The notes: generated by a model from the letters alone, not told the origin. A stretch of 64,000 nt of DNA from Pseudooceanicola pacificus (GCF_009789075.1 NZ_WNXQ01000002.1:310001-374000); one strand, 5' to 3'. Positions 33,166 through 42,987 are shown, counted from the first letter of the stretch. Made by a program: numbers and translations.

Positions 33166-33734
33166 GCCAGCGGCGCGGCCCGGGCAGGGCGGGGCTGGGG
33201 CTGGCCTCGCTGATCGTCGCGCAGGCGCTTTGCGCGGCGTTCTTCCTCAGCGATGCCCTGGCCGATTTCGCCGATATCGGCCCGGGCGCCCTGACCACCG
33301 GATATGTCGGGATCGAGGCCGCCGCCGCGCTGCTGCTGGCCGCCGGGATCGTGGTCGAATTCCGCATGCTGATGGGGCTGCTGCGCGATCAGGCGCGGCT
33401 GCAACGGGGCCTGTCCATCGCCTCGGGCGCGCTGGAAGAGCTGATGCAGGGCTATTTCCGCGACTGGCGCCTGACCCCGTCAGAGGCCGATGTCGCCCGG
33501 CTGACGATCAAGGGCATGACCATCGGCGAAATCGCCGGGCTGCGCGGATCGGCGGAGGGCACGATCAAGACCCATCTCAACGCGATCTACCGCAAGTCGG
33601 GCGTGACCGGGCGCGGCGCGCTGATGGCCCTGCTGATCGAGGATCTGATGGCCGAGCCGCTGGTTGCCGATGCCCCTGCGTCACCTGCGCAGGTCGGGGA
33701 AATCCGCTCTGGAAAATCCGGCTCTGATCGGTAG
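33162..33734 (+). CDS. Membrane-anchored LuxR-type transcription factor
   Basis: A 190-residue protein that joins two predicted membrane helices (about 11-30 and 46-64) to a C-terminal LuxR helix-turn-helix (about 100-165: LTPSEADVARLTIKGMTIGE, then EGTIKTHLNAIYRKSGVTGR). There is no receiver domain. This layout suggests a one-component regulator held at the inner membrane. The start is GTG at 33162, overlapping the cytochrome stop (GTGA). Close coupling with a b561 cytochrome suggests that the redox state or presence of the cytochrome could be read by the helices. That is inference; DNA targets are unknown. Confidence 0.82.
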   Translation: MSQRRGPGRAGLGLASLIVAQALCAAFFLSDALADFADIGPGALTTGYVGIEAAAALLLAAGIVVEFRMLMGLLRDQARLQRGLSIASGALEELMQGYFRDWRLTPSEADVARLTIKGMTIGEIAGLRGSAEGTIKTHLNAIYRKSGVTGRGALMALLIEDLMAEPLVADAPASPAQVGEIRSGKSGSDR

Positions 33735-33773
33735 TATGCGCCAGAGGGTAACGGGGCAATTACAGGACATTCC

Positions 33774-34376
33774 ATGACACGACTGGTGGCTATGGCACTT
33801 GCCGTCGGCCTGGCTGTGCCGGGGCTTGGCGCCCCCGAGCGGGCCGAGGCGGATGTCTTTTCCTCGCAATCCCGGGTGCGGCTGTTCAAGTCGCAGACCA
33901 AGGTGCTGGATACCCGTGCATCCAAGCAATATGCCAATTCGGTCCGGCTGCAGCCGCAAAAGGTCGTCACGCCGACCAAGTGGGGCGTCGCCCCGGCCTT
34001 CACCGGGCGCTACAAGGGGCCCTTCCTCGATGTCGCCCGCGCCGCGGCCACGCGGCATGGCGTGCCCGAGGACCTGTTCCTGCGGCTGGTGCAGCAGGAA
34101 AGCGGCTGGCGGACCGATGCCAAGTCGCACAAGGGCGCGCTTGGCCTGGCGCAGCTGATGCCGGGCACCGCACGGCGGCTGAAGGTCAACCCGCATGACC
34201 CGGTGGAAAACCTGGAAGGCGGCGCTCGCTATCTGGCGCAGCAGTACCGCACCTTCGGCTCCTGGCGGCTGGCGCTGGCGGCCTATAACGCCGGCCCCGA
34301 CGCGGTGCGCAAGTACGGCGATATTCCCCCGTACAAGGAAACCCAGAATTACGTAAAGGTCATCTGGGGCCAGTAG
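33774..34376 (+). CDS. Lytic transglycosylase, SLT domain
   Basis: A 200-residue exported murein hydrolase. The signal peptide is about residues 1-27 (ending ERAEAD). A basic linker of about 50 residues leads to the SLT domain (about 84-200), with catalytic E109 in [12 protein letters not shown], then [13 protein letters not shown] and [17 protein letters not shown]. It cuts the glycan backbone of peptidoglycan to 1,6-anhydro ends. It stands alone, about 40 bases after the membrane LuxR-type gene, and could be read with it. The 200-base gap to the next gene has A-rich and T-rich stretches and a CtrA-like site. Confidence 0.9.
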   Translation: MTRLVAMALAVGLAVPGLGAPERAEADVFSSQSRVRLFKSQTKVLDTRASKQYANSVRLQPQKVVTPTKWGVAPAFTGRYKGPFLDVARAAATRHGVPEDLFLRLVQQESGWRTDAKSHKGALGLAQLMPGTARRLKVNPHDPVENLEGGARYLAQQYRTFGSWRLALAAYNAGPDAVRKYGDIPPYKETQNYVKVIWGQ

Positions 34377-34493
34377 GCATCCCCCCGGCAGGCCTGATCC
34401 GGGCCGAGGTCGGGCGGCAAAAAAATCTCTGAATCAATGTTTTATCGGATTTCCGTGCGCCGTGCGGGAACCGGCGGCCCCTGGCCGGGTTTG

Positions 34494-34508
34494 TTAACCA
34501 CAACATAA
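34494..34508 (+). promoter_or_regulatory. Possible CtrA-like binding site
   Basis: TTAA, seven bases, ATAA: one mismatch to the alphaproteobacterial CtrA consensus TTAA-N7-TTAA. It lies 70 bases before the secreted protein gene at 34578. Such short motifs arise by chance. Confidence 0.25.
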
Positions 34509-34577
34509 CACGGACATGCCTGACACCGGCGCGGTGACTGCCGCGCCCGGTCAGCACAGTGATAAAGAGAGACCGCC

Positions 34578-35099
34578 ATGCTGAAGAAATCCATGACCGC
34601 CCTTGGCCTCGTTTTTGCAATGACCGCACCCGGCTTCGCCTACACCGGCGACTCGCTGCCGGTGGAAGACGTGACCGTCCGCTACTTCGAGGATTCGGCC
34701 TATACCATCGACGCCTCCAAGAAATATCCCGGCATCGTGTCCGACCTGACCGCGGCCGTGCGCGATGCCCTGCCCAACCTTGTCGAGGGCGAGCCCGGCT
34801 ACGACGTCAATATCAAGGTCTATGGCCTGTCGCTGACCGGTGGCCCTATCTCGGAGGAAGGCAAGGACTTCAACTCGCTGGAAGCCATGGTCGAGGTGAA
34901 CAACCCGCAACTGGGCACGGTGACCCACAGCTTCCCCGTCGTGCTGAAGGCGCATAGCGGCGACGCCATGCCGGGTGTCCTGACCGTGTCGCCGAATTCC
35001 GACGATTATTACGACGCGATGCTGCTGGCCTTTGCCGATGGCGTGAAGCGCGAGCTGGACGGCGTGCTGGCCGACGTGCCCGCCGATCAGCGGAAATAA
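34578..35099 (+). CDS. Secreted protein of unknown function
   Basis: A 173-residue protein with a clear signal peptide (about 1-21, ending APGFAYT). The mature part alternates strands and helices, with VEDVTVRYFEDSAYTI, a DVNIKVYGLSLTGGP strand and a C-terminal helix VKRELDGVLADVP. It has no cysteine. I do not recognise the family; the pattern recalls small periplasmic or outer-membrane-associated beta proteins. A GAGAGA ribosome site lies before the ATG. It is a single-gene unit: a strong terminator stands 50 bases after the stop, and a possible CtrA-like site lies upstream. Function unknown. Confidence 0.72.
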   Translation: MLKKSMTALGLVFAMTAPGFAYTGDSLPVEDVTVRYFEDSAYTIDASKKYPGIVSDLTAAVRDALPNLVEGEPGYDVNIKVYGLSLTGGPISEEGKDFNSLEAMVEVNNPQLGTVTHSFPVVLKAHSGDAMPGVLTVSPNSDDYYDAMLLAFADGVKRELDGVLADVPADQRK

Positions 35100-35147
35100 G
35101 CGGAGCAGGGCGCGCCACTGCGGCCCGCCCGATCCCGCCCGAGACGG

Positions 35148-35180
35148 AAAACCCCGGTGCCCTGTGGCGCCGGGGTTTTT
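35148..35180. terminator. Bidirectional terminator
   Basis: A 12-bp stem (AACCCCGGTGCC at 35150-35161 with GGCGCCGGGGTT at 35166-35177) with one wobble pair, followed by T-runs on both strands. It serves the secreted protein gene (plus) and the ABC transporter operon end (minus). Confidence 0.88.
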
Positions 35181-35269
35181 CCTGTGCGGGCCAGGGGCCG
35201 TGCCGCCCCGGGCAGTTCGCCCCCGAGCAATTAGACCCCGAGCAATTCGGCCGGGGCCTATAGCGGGGC

Positions 35270-37384
35270 CTATTCGGCGGCAATCTTGATGACCGGGGTC
35301 ATCTCGGCCAGTTTCTCGTCGCTCAGGTGGCATTTGATCTGGTGGTTGCCCTCCAGCATGCGCACCGGCGGCACCTCTGTCTCGCAGAGCCCGCCGGGCA
35401 CCTCGCTCTTCCACCGGCAGCGCGTCTGGAACGGGCAGCCCGGGGGCGGGTTCATCGCCGAGGGGATGTCGCCCTCCAGCACGATATGCCGCTTCTCGAT
35501 CGAGGTATCGGCAATCGGGACGGCCGACAGCAGCGCCTCGGTATAGGGGTGATAGGGGGGCGAGAAGACCTGATCGGTGGTGCCCAGCTCCACCACATGG
35601 CCCAGGTACATGACCATCACCCGGTCGCTGAGATAGCGCACGATGGAGAGGTCGTGCGAGATGAAGAGCAAGGTGGTCTTTTCCTTGCGCTGGATCTCCA
35701 TCAGCAGGTCGGTGACGGCGGCCTGGACCGAAACGTCGAGCGCCGAAACCGGCTCGTCCGCGACCACGATGCGGGCGCCGCCGGCAAAGGCCCGGGCGAT
35801 GCCGACGCGCTGCTTCTGCCCGCCCGAAAGCTGGCGCGGCATCCGTTCGGCAAAGGCGCGCGGCAGCTTCACCAGATCCAGCAGGGTCAGCATGCGCTCG
35901 CGCCGGTCGGCCTCGGACGTGCCGATCTTGAAGATCTCCAGCGCCCGGATGATCTGCCGGCCCACGGTCATCGAGGGGTTCAGCGTATCGAACGGGTTCT
36001 GAAACACCATCTGCACATCGGCGACCGTCTTGGTGTCGCGCTTTTCGATCGGGGTGTCCTGGATTTCCCTGTTGTCGAGCAGGATCGACCCGCCGGTTGC
36101 GGTTTCCAGCCCCATCAGGACCTTGGCAAAGGTCGACTTGCCGCAGCCGGATTCGCCGACGATGGCCAGGGTTTCGGATTCGCGGGCCTCGAAGCTGAGC
36201 GTCTCGTTGGCCTTGACGACCTTCCTGGCCCCGCCGCCGAAAAGCGAGGAGGCGGCGACCTCGTAGTATTTCTTGAGGTTCTCCATGCGCAGCACCACAT
36301 TGCCGATCTCGCCCTTTTCCTTGGTGGCGGCGGCGACAACGGGCGCGTTCCAGTCGATCTCGTCATATTTCAGGCAGCGGGTGGTGTGGCGGTCGTCGCC
36401 TGCGACGTCGAACATCGGGATGTCCCTGGCATCGCACCGGCCCGGTTCGAAATAGTCGCAGCGCGGGCCGAAATTGCAGCCACTGGGCCGTTCATGGGGC
36501 AGGGGGAAGTTGCCCGGGATGGCGACCAGCGGGCGCGCGTTCTTGTCGGCCCCGGGCAGCGGGATCGAGCGGAACAGCGCCTGGGTATAGGGGTGCTGCA
36601 TCTTGTCGAAGACATCCTCGATCGAGCCGCGCTCGACCGCCTCGCCGGAATACATCACGCAGATCCGGTCGCAGGTTTCCAGCACCAGCCCCAGGTTGTG
36701 GCTGATGAAGAGCATCGAGGTGCCGTATTTCGCGCCGAGCTCCTTGACCAGTTCGACGATTGCCGCCTCGACCGTCACGTCGAGCGCGGTGGTGGGTTCG
36801 TCCAGGATCAGCAGCGCGGGTTTGGACATCAGCGCCATGGCGATGACGATGCGCTGCTGCTGCCCGCCCGAGAGCTGGTGCGGGAAGCTTTTCAGGATCC
36901 GCTCGGGGTCGGGCAGCTTGACGTCGGTGACCACCTGCAGGGCGCGCTGATAGGCCTCTTTCTCGGAAACGCCCTCGTGGATCATGGGCACTTCCATCAG
37001 CTGCTTGCCGATGCGCATGGCGGGGTTCAGCGAGGCCATCGGCTCCTGGTAGATCATCGCGATCTCGTTGCCGCGCACATGGCGCAGCTCTTCGTCGGAC
37101 ATCTGGCCCAGGTCGCGGCCCTTGAACTTGATCGTGCCGCCGACCACGCGGCCGTTCTTGCCGAGATCCTGCATCACGCCAAGGGCGACGGTGGATTTGC
37201 CGCAGCCGGATTCGCCCACGAGGCCAACCGCCTCGCCCGGCATGACCTTGACGGAGAAATCCATCACCGCCGGAATTTCCCGCAGCCGGGTGAAGAAGGA
37301 GATCGAGAGCTTGTCGATTTCCAGGATCGGGGCGTCCTGGGCGGGTGCGGCCGCGGCGGCGGGGTCAGTCAGGGTCTCAGCCAT
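35270..37384 (-). CDS. Peptide-type ABC transporter, two fused ATP-binding domains
   Basis: A 704-residue fusion of the two ATPases of a dipeptide/oligopeptide transporter (DppD plus DppF type). The first domain has GESGCGKST, the signature LSGGQQQR and LLILDEPTTALD. The second has GESGCGKSTF, LSGGQKQR and VVADEPVSALD. Each ends in the oligopeptide-type cysteine motif (GCNFGPRC and GCPFQTRC). Both sites look active. The ATG at 37384 (MAETLTDPAAAA) is chosen over one at 37507, which precedes a non-homologous arginine-rich stretch. It is the last gene of the operon, after two permeases and a binding protein. The bidirectional terminator lies 90 bases beyond. Confidence 0.93.
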   Translation of the reverse strand: MAETLTDPAAAAAPAQDAPILEIDKLSISFFTRLREIPAVMDFSVKVMPGEAVGLVGESGCGKSTVALGVMQDLGKNGRVVGGTIKFKGRDLGQMSDEELRHVRGNEIAMIYQEPMASLNPAMRIGKQLMEVPMIHEGVSEKEAYQRALQVVTDVKLPDPERILKSFPHQLSGGQQQRIVIAMALMSKPALLILDEPTTALDVTVEAAIVELVKELGAKYGTSMLFISHNLGLVLETCDRICVMYSGEAVERGSIEDVFDKMQHPYTQALFRSIPLPGADKNARPLVAIPGNFPLPHERPSGCNFGPRCDYFEPGRCDARDIPMFDVAGDDRHTTRCLKYDEIDWNAPVVAAATKEKGEIGNVVLRMENLKKYYEVAASSLFGGGARKVVKANETLSFEARESETLAIVGESGCGKSTFAKVLMGLETATGGSILLDNREIQDTPIEKRDTKTVADVQMVFQNPFDTLNPSMTVGRQIIRALEIFKIGTSEADRRERMLTLLDLVKLPRAFAERMPRQLSGGQKQRVGIARAFAGGARIVVADEPVSALDVSVQAAVTDLLMEIQRKEKTTLLFISHDLSIVRYLSDRVMVMYLGHVVELGTTDQVFSPPYHPYTEALLSAVPIADTSIEKRHIVLEGDIPSAMNPPPGCPFQTRCRWKSEVPGGLCETEVPPVRMLEGNHQIKCHLSDEKLAEMTPVIKIAAE

Positions 37385-37540
37385 GGGCGTATCCTTCCGG
37401 GGACGGGCTCTGATCCAGCGGAGCGCGGGCTGACGCCCGCGCACACGATGCGTTTGGTTGGGGGGCTCTGCCCCCGTCGCGTGCTGCGCCCGCGACTCCC
37501 CCGGCATATTTCCGGCAAGAGGAAGGGCGGGGCGCGCGCA

Positions 37541-38995
37541 TCAGTCCTTGAGGCTTTCTTCGCGCAGCCCGTCGGCCATGAGGTTGAGGCCGAGGACCAG
37601 CGAGAGGAGGGCAAGCGCCGGGGCGATGGCCGGGTGGGGATAGATCGACAGCAGCTTGCGGCCGGCGTTGATCGTGGTGCCCCAGTCCGGGCTGTCCGGC
37701 GGCAGGCCCAGGCCGAAGAAGCCGAGCGTGCCGAGCAGGATCGTGGTGTAGCCGATGCGCAGGCAGAAATCGACGATCAGGGGGCCGCGGGCATTGGGCA
37801 GGATCTCCCAGAGCATGATGTACCAGGGGCCCTCGCCGCGGGTCTGGGCGGCGGCGACGTAGTCGCGGGTCTTGATGTCCATCACCAGCCCGCGGACGAT
37901 GCGGAACACCGTGGGCGCGTTCACGAAGACCACCGAGACGAAAACCACGAGGATGCCGCCGGGGATGTCGAAAAGGTCGAGGGCGGCGGGCATGAAGCTG
38001 ACCGGCGTGCCGGGCTGGGAGATCAGCGAGAGGTAGGCCCAGCCGAGGGTGACGAGGATCACCGCGACAACCGTGTTCCGTTTCACCGGTTCGGTGAAGA
38101 AGCGCGCGTTGAAGAGCACCACGAGGAAGACGATGGGAAAGAGGAAGAGCACCACCGCGAGGAAGGAGGGAATGCCCGTCTGCACGATTTCCGGCGTGAC
38201 CAGCAGGTAGAAGAGCAGGATCACCGGGAAGGCGAGGATCAGGTTGGCGAGGAAGGAGAGGAAGGTGTCGAGCCGCCCGCCGATATAGCCCGCCGGCAGC
38301 CCGAGGGTGATGCCCACCATGAAGGCGAAGAGCGTGGCGAGCGGCGCGATGCGGATCACCACGAAGCTGCCCGCGACCATGCGCGAGAAGACATCGCGCG
38401 CCAGGTTGTCGCCGCCCAGCAGGTAGTAGGGGTAATCGCCCGCCCCGGCCCCGTTGAGGGGGGTGCCGGGGACCTTGTTCTTCATCCCCGAAACGGCGGT
38501 GAGCGGGTCATGGGTGACGATCCAGTCGAACAGGCCCACCGAGAGCGCGGTGAAGATCCAGAACATCACCAGCCCGAAACCGGCCATGCCGATGGGATTG
38601 TCGAAGAGCTTGCCGTAGAGACCGAGCCGGCGCTTGAAGGCGATCGACAGGGCGAATGTCACGATCAGGGCGATCCAGACCGGCAGGAAGCGGGCCGAGA
38701 GGGCGCCGATGATGCCCTTGTTCTCGATCCCCGGGATGACGATGCCGCCGCCGAGGTAGATCAGGATCACCGCGAGGATCAGCCAGAGCGCCCCCTGCAT
38801 CACCAGCCGCGCCCAGTCGGCCGGGGTGCGGCGGGCGGCGAGGGTGCCGTCGCCCTGCGCCACCGCGCCCGAGGGCACGAAGGACAGGACGATCGAGGCG
38901 AGGATCGAGAGGATCAGGACAGCCACGCCGGCCATCAGGATCGGGTTGAGGACGGGGCCAAGCACGCCGGTCCAGGTCAGGGGTTCCATTGCCAT
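37541..38995 (-). CDS. ABC transporter permease, DppC type with N-terminal extension
   Basis: A 484-residue inner-membrane permease. The C-terminal 300 residues form the usual BPD-transport domain: LGGDNLARDVFSRMVAGS, then RTRGEGPW-like EAA loop (VAAAQTRGEGPWYIMLWEIL) and GFFGLGLPPDSPDWG. About 180 extra residues precede it, with roughly four hydrophobic stretches (about 17-38, 64-84, 101-118, 134-152), and an additional pair of helices interrupts the middle. DppC proteins are usually near 300 residues, so this one is about 60% longer. It pairs with the DppB-type permease encoded just upstream (7-base gap). The substrate is set by the binding protein and is not known. Confidence 0.9.
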   Translation of the reverse strand: MAMEPLTWTGVLGPVLNPILMAGVAVLILSILASIVLSFVPSGAVAQGDGTLAARRTPADWARLVMQGALWLILAVILIYLGGGIVIPGIENKGIIGALSARFLPVWIALIVTFALSIAFKRRLGLYGKLFDNPIGMAGFGLVMFWIFTALSVGLFDWIVTHDPLTAVSGMKNKVPGTPLNGAGAGDYPYYLLGGDNLARDVFSRMVAGSFVVIRIAPLATLFAFMVGITLGLPAGYIGGRLDTFLSFLANLILAFPVILLFYLLVTPEIVQTGIPSFLAVVLFLFPIVFLVVLFNARFFTEPVKRNTVVAVILVTLGWAYLSLISQPGTPVSFMPAALDLFDIPGGILVVFVSVVFVNAPTVFRIVRGLVMDIKTRDYVAAAQTRGEGPWYIMLWEILPNARGPLIVDFCLRIGYTTILLGTLGFFGLGLPPDSPDWGTTINAGRKLLSIYPHPAIAPALALLSLVLGLNLMADGLREESLKD

Positions 38996-39002
38996 GCCCT
39001 CC

Positions 39003-40052
39003 TTACGAGATCCGGATGCGGGGGTTGAGGTAGACGTAGCCGATGTCCGAGATCAGCTGCGTGATCAGCACGACGAAGACCGACACGACCGAGATGCCGA
39101 GCAGCAGGTCGATGTCGTTGTTGCCCGCCGCCTGCACCAGCGCCCAGCCGAAGCCCTTGTAGTTGAACAGAGTCTCGACGATCACCACGCCGTTCAGCAG
39201 CCAGGGGAACTGCAGCATGATCACCGTGAAGGGGGCGATCAGCGCGTTCCTGAGGGCATGTTTCATCACGATGTTGGGAAAGCTCACGCCCTTGAGGCGC
39301 GCGGTGCGGATGTATTGCGCCGTCATCACCTCGGCCATCGAGGCGCGGGTCATGCGGGCGATGTAGCCCATGCCGTAGAGCGCGATGGTCAGCACCGGCA
39401 GGAAGAAGTTTTCGAATGTCGCATTGTCCATCGCCGAGGTCGCGGTGCCCTTGAACCATTTCAGCCCGAAGGCGGAGGAGGCGAAGACCGCGACGAGGAT
39501 CACGCCCGAGACATATTCCGGCGTCGCCGTGGTGGCGATGGAGAAGGTCGAGAGCGTGCGGTCGGTGCGCGAGCCCTCGCGCATCCCCGCCAGCACGCCG
39601 ACGATCAGGGCCGAGGGGACCATGAGGATCATCACCCAGAGCATCATCTTGCCGGTCAGTCCGAGGCGGGTGGCGATGATCGAGCTCACATCCTCGCGGA
39701 ACACGCGCGAGACGCCCCATTCCCCCTGCAGGATCCCGCAGAACGCGGGCGCCGTCTCAGGATCGTCGCCCGGGGCAAAGCAGCGCCCGGCCTCAAGCCG
39801 GCCGTTGGCGTCCTCGCGCGTCCAGCCGGGCAGGACGCCCAGCCATTCGCTGTAACGGACGATGAGAGCCTGGTTGAACCCGTTCTTTTCCAGCCATCCC
39901 GCGACCTCTTCGTCGGTCATCCGGGAATTGCCTTCGTATTTCGCGACCTTTTCGAGGTTCGGCGGAAGGTTTGTCAGGAAGAACACGAGGAAGCTGAGGC
40001 ACAGCGCCGTCAGAATCATCGTTCCCGTCCGTCTCAGGAGAAACGTGAGCAT
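39003..40052 (-). CDS. ABC transporter permease, DppB type
   Basis: A 349-residue permease of the DppB/OppB family: one N-terminal helix (LTALCLSFLVFFLTNLP), a periplasmic stretch of about 100 residues with CFAPGDDPETAPAFCGI, whose two cysteines may pair, then five helices. The cytoplasmic EAA loop is TARLKGVSFPNIVMKHALRN. It forms the channel with the extended DppC-type permease. The ATG at 40052 begins directly before the first helix. It lies 110 bases downstream of the binding-protein gene and seven bases before the next permease gene, all read leftwards. Confidence 0.93.
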   Translation of the reverse strand: MLTFLLRRTGTMILTALCLSFLVFFLTNLPPNLEKVAKYEGNSRMTDEEVAGWLEKNGFNQALIVRYSEWLGVLPGWTREDANGRLEAGRCFAPGDDPETAPAFCGILQGEWGVSRVFREDVSSIIATRLGLTGKMMLWVMILMVPSALIVGVLAGMREGSRTDRTLSTFSIATTATPEYVSGVILVAVFASSAFGLKWFKGTATSAMDNATFENFFLPVLTIALYGMGYIARMTRASMAEVMTAQYIRTARLKGVSFPNIVMKHALRNALIAPFTVIMLQFPWLLNGVVIVETLFNYKGFGWALVQAAGNNDIDLLLGISVVSVFVVLITQLISDIGYVYLNPRIRIS

Positions 40053-40162
40053 ATGGAGTCCCTGTCTGGCCCGCGACCGGGGGCGATTTGGGCCCTTCTC
40101 GGTTCTGGCGCGGCTGGATAGCGAGAGGGGCCGCGTCCTGCGCGGCCCCTTTCAGGTTCTGA

Positions 40163-41806
40163 TCAGCTTTCGATCCACCATTTGTAGTGGTGCATCTCGA
40201 AGGTCGGATGCATCTCGGTCCCGTGAACCGTGTCCTTGTAGTGGCGGAATAGCGAGCGCCAGTAGGGCTGGATGACCACGCCCTGGTCGATCATGATCGT
40301 CTCGATCTTGGCCATCACCTGCGAGCGCTTGCCGGCATCGGCGATCGACATCGCCTCGGCCAACAGGGTGTCGAATTCCTCGTTCGCGAATGCGGTCTCG
40401 TTCCAGGCCACGCCCGAGCGATAGGCCAGCGCCAGCACCTGCACGCCCAGCGGACGCTGGTTCCACTCGGTCGCGGACCAGGGATAGGCCAGCCAGTCGT
40501 TCCAGAAGGTCGAACCGGGCAGGATCGTCCGCTTGACGTTGAAGCCGGCATCGCGGCACTGGGCGGCGACGGCATCGCAGGTGGCCGACTGCCATTCGTC
40601 GTCGATCGAGATCAGTTCGAATTCCGTGTCGGCATGGCCGGCCGCGGTCATCATCTCCATCGCCTTGGACGGATCGGGATCGGGTGTCTCGATCTCGGCA
40701 TATTCCGGGTGGATCGGCGCGACGTGGAAGTTTTCGGCCACGGTGCCCAGGCCCGAATAGCCCAGTTCCAGCACGACCGCGTTGTCGGTGGCCAGCTGCA
40801 GGGCCTTGCGGACGTCGACGTTGGTATAGGGCTCCTGCTTCTGGTTGAAGCGGACGCAGAGCGTGGCGGCGGTCACCGCCTCGGACTTGGTCCAGCCGAT
40901 GGCGTCCAGCACCTCGATGAACTCGCCGGTGGACTGGTAGGTCATGTCGACCTCGTCCGCATCGGCGGCGGCCACCCAGGAGGCCATGTCGGTGCCGAAG
41001 TCGATGAATTCGATCCGGTCGAGATAGGCGCCTTCGCCCCACCACTGGTGATCGGTGTTCTTGACCAGGACCTGGCCGACGCCGGGGTTGTTCTCTTCCG
41101 GCAGGAAGGGGCCGGTGCCGATCGGGTTGTCCGCCGGATCGCCGCCGTCATAGGACTGGTGCACGACCTGCGCCGGATAGTCGGCCATGCCGGGGATCAC
41201 GGTGATGTCGGGGGCCGAGCATTTCAGCACCACGGTCATGTCGTCGGGCGCGGTCACCGCGCCCTCGCGCATCATGCCGGTGGCCTCGTCGATCAGCGTG
41301 GTCATGCGCGAGGCCATCGAGTTGCCCTCGACCCCCTTTTCGCACCAGCGCTTGAAGTTGAAGATCACGTCTTCGGCGGTGAAGGGATCGCCGTTGTTCC
41401 AGGTCACGCCGGGGCGGACCTTCAGCGTGTATTCGGTGGCGTCGTCGTTGGCTTCCCAGCTTTCCAGCAGGCGGCCTTCGAAGGTGCCGTCACGGTTGTA
41501 CTGGACCAGGTATTCCAGCCAGCCGCGGCTGAAGTTCGCCATCTGCGACCAGTCGTAGTTGCGCGGGTCCTTCAGCGCCTTGCATTCCATCTGCACGCGC
41601 AGGGTGCCGCCCATCTGGGGTGTCATGTGGCTTGCGGCCTCGACCGGCTGATCCAGCCCGCCCAGGGCATAGACCACCGGCGTGGCAACGCCGAGCGCCG
41701 AGGCGCGGGCCAGGAATTCGCGGCGGCTCAACTGGCCGGCCTTGAACTCCTCGGCGTACATGGTTGCGGCCGGATGAATCCGTCCTTCGGTTGTCGGGTG
41801 CGTCAT
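40163..41806 (-). CDS. ABC transporter substrate-binding protein, peptide family
   Basis: A 547-residue family 5 solute-binding protein. It begins with a Tat-type signal in an unusual internal position ([19 protein letters not shown], about residues 25-43). Family blocks follow: [20 protein letters not shown], the [11 protein letters not shown] motif and GTGPF. It captures the substrate in the periplasm for the two permeases. The substrate could be peptides, opines or another amino compound. The ATG at 41806 has an AGGGAGA ribosome site; an upstream frame to 41866 lacks one. A 256-base gap separates it from the AraC regulator gene on the same strand and should hold the transporter promoter. 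Confidence 0.92.
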   Translation of the reverse strand: MTHPTTEGRIHPAATMYAEEFKAGQLSRREFLARASALGVATPVVYALGGLDQPVEAASHMTPQMGGTLRVQMECKALKDPRNYDWSQMANFSRGWLEYLVQYNRDGTFEGRLLESWEANDDATEYTLKVRPGVTWNNGDPFTAEDVIFNFKRWCEKGVEGNSMASRMTTLIDEATGMMREGAVTAPDDMTVVLKCSAPDITVIPGMADYPAQVVHQSYDGGDPADNPIGTGPFLPEENNPGVGQVLVKNTDHQWWGEGAYLDRIEFIDFGTDMASWVAAADADEVDMTYQSTGEFIEVLDAIGWTKSEAVTAATLCVRFNQKQEPYTNVDVRKALQLATDNAVVLELGYSGLGTVAENFHVAPIHPEYAEIETPDPDPSKAMEMMTAAGHADTEFELISIDDEWQSATCDAVAAQCRDAGFNVKRTILPGSTFWNDWLAYPWSATEWNQRPLGVQVLALAYRSGVAWNETAFANEEFDTLLAEAMSIADAGKRSQVMAKIETIMIDQGVVIQPYWRSLFRHYKDTVHGTEMHPTFEMHHYKWWIES

Positions 41807-42062
41807 CGTGTTCTCCCTGTGACACAGTCGTTCTTCTGCGATGCGGTGTGCCGGAGGGCCCCGCATCTTTTGATTGGATCAGAAACGACCGGGAAAAACG
41901 GCCCCGGGTCGCGCCTGACGCATTTCCGCATTATTCGCCGCAATGCGTCAATGTTTCCTATCGGCATATTCGGGTCAGAAAACGACATCTGTCTCAGTCA
42001 AAAACGACCCGCCGTCGCAATGCAACCATTTCCCGATGTTTTGATCGCCCGGCTGCCCGAAA

Positions 42063-42875
42063 TCATGCCGCTTTTCCGACCCTCAGGGCAGAGGGCGTCC
42101 GCCCGGTATGGTGCTGTATGAACCTTGTGAAATAGGCCGCGCTGGCAAACCCCAGCCCCGCGGCGATGTCGCGGATGGCGCGGTCGCTGTCGGCCAGCTC
42201 GCTGCGCGCCGCATGCAGGGTGCATTCGGTCAGGATGTCGGCGGCGGTCAGCCCCCCGGTCTGCTTGCACACCCGCGTCAGATGGGTGGGGGTGACATCC
42301 AGCGCCTCGGCATAGGCGGCCATCGACTTGCCGGTGCGGAACTGGCGCGCGACAAGAGCGGCAAAGGCGGTGACCAGGCGGTCCGAGGCGGAATGCCGGG
42401 CGTCGGGTTCCAGCAGGGCGGTCATCGCGCGGCGGAACCAGACCGACAGCAGCATGGCATGGGCCCGCGCGGCCTCGTCCCCCAGCGGGCGGTTGGCGTT
42501 CTGCTCGCGCTGCATCGCGTCGAGGATCGAGGTCAGCTCGCCCTGCATCTGGACATCGCGGATCCGCAGCAGCTGCGCCTCGCGCGGCAGGCCGGGGACC
42601 GAGCCGGGGGCCATCGTCACCACCTGGGCAAAGCCCTGACGCCCGATGTCCAGCGCCAGCAGCGACCCGGCGGGCACCAGCAGGGCATTGTGGACGCCAA
42701 GGCCCCGCCGCCGGCCCATCAGATGCGCCACGCCCTGGCCCCGCGTGGTCCAGATGAACAGGTCCTGGTCGACGATATGCTGCAGCTCCAGCCGCCAGGC
42801 CGTCCCGCGCGACAGTTGCGCCAGGGTGGTCAGCCGCGGAGGCAAGGGCTGGGGGCGGGGCACAGGGGAATTCAT
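42063..42875 (-). CDS. AraC-family transcriptional regulator
   Basis: A 270-residue regulator. The N-terminal cupin-like region (about 1-150, WRLELQHIVDQDLFIWTTRG) should bind an effector. The C-terminal double helix-turn-helix (about 170-265) has AEALDVTPTHLTRVCKQTGG and the second signature with AAGLGFASAAYFTRFIQHHT. It lies directly upstream of the peptide-type ABC operon, in the same direction, and is the likely activator of that operon. The ATG at 42875 is chosen because the protein then starts just before the cupin domain; an in-frame ATG at 42953 adds a basic, low-confidence lead. Confidence 0.9.
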   Translation of the reverse strand: MNSPVPRPQPLPPRLTTLAQLSRGTAWRLELQHIVDQDLFIWTTRGQGVAHLMGRRRGLGVHNALLVPAGSLLALDIGRQGFAQVVTMAPGSVPGLPREAQLLRIRDVQMQGELTSILDAMQREQNANRPLGDEAARAHAMLLSVWFRRAMTALLEPDARHSASDRLVTAFAALVARQFRTGKSMAAYAEALDVTPTHLTRVCKQTGGLTAADILTECTLHAARSELADSDRAIRDIAAGLGFASAAYFTRFIQHHTGRTPSALRVGKAA

Positions 42876-42987
42876 CGGATGTTCCGTTTTCCCATTCTCC
42901 GACGTCGCATTGTTTCGCCAATGTGGACGAAATGTACGAAAAAGTAAATGCATACAAAGGATTCACCTTTGTTTCCCCGGCCGGTGC

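Noticed and set aside
35327..39028. A 1233-codon open frame on the plus strand opposite the ABC transporter genes
   Set aside because: Antisense to the ATPase and permease genes, with very biased composition (histidine, glutamate, glycine and arginine). It has no domain and no start signal.
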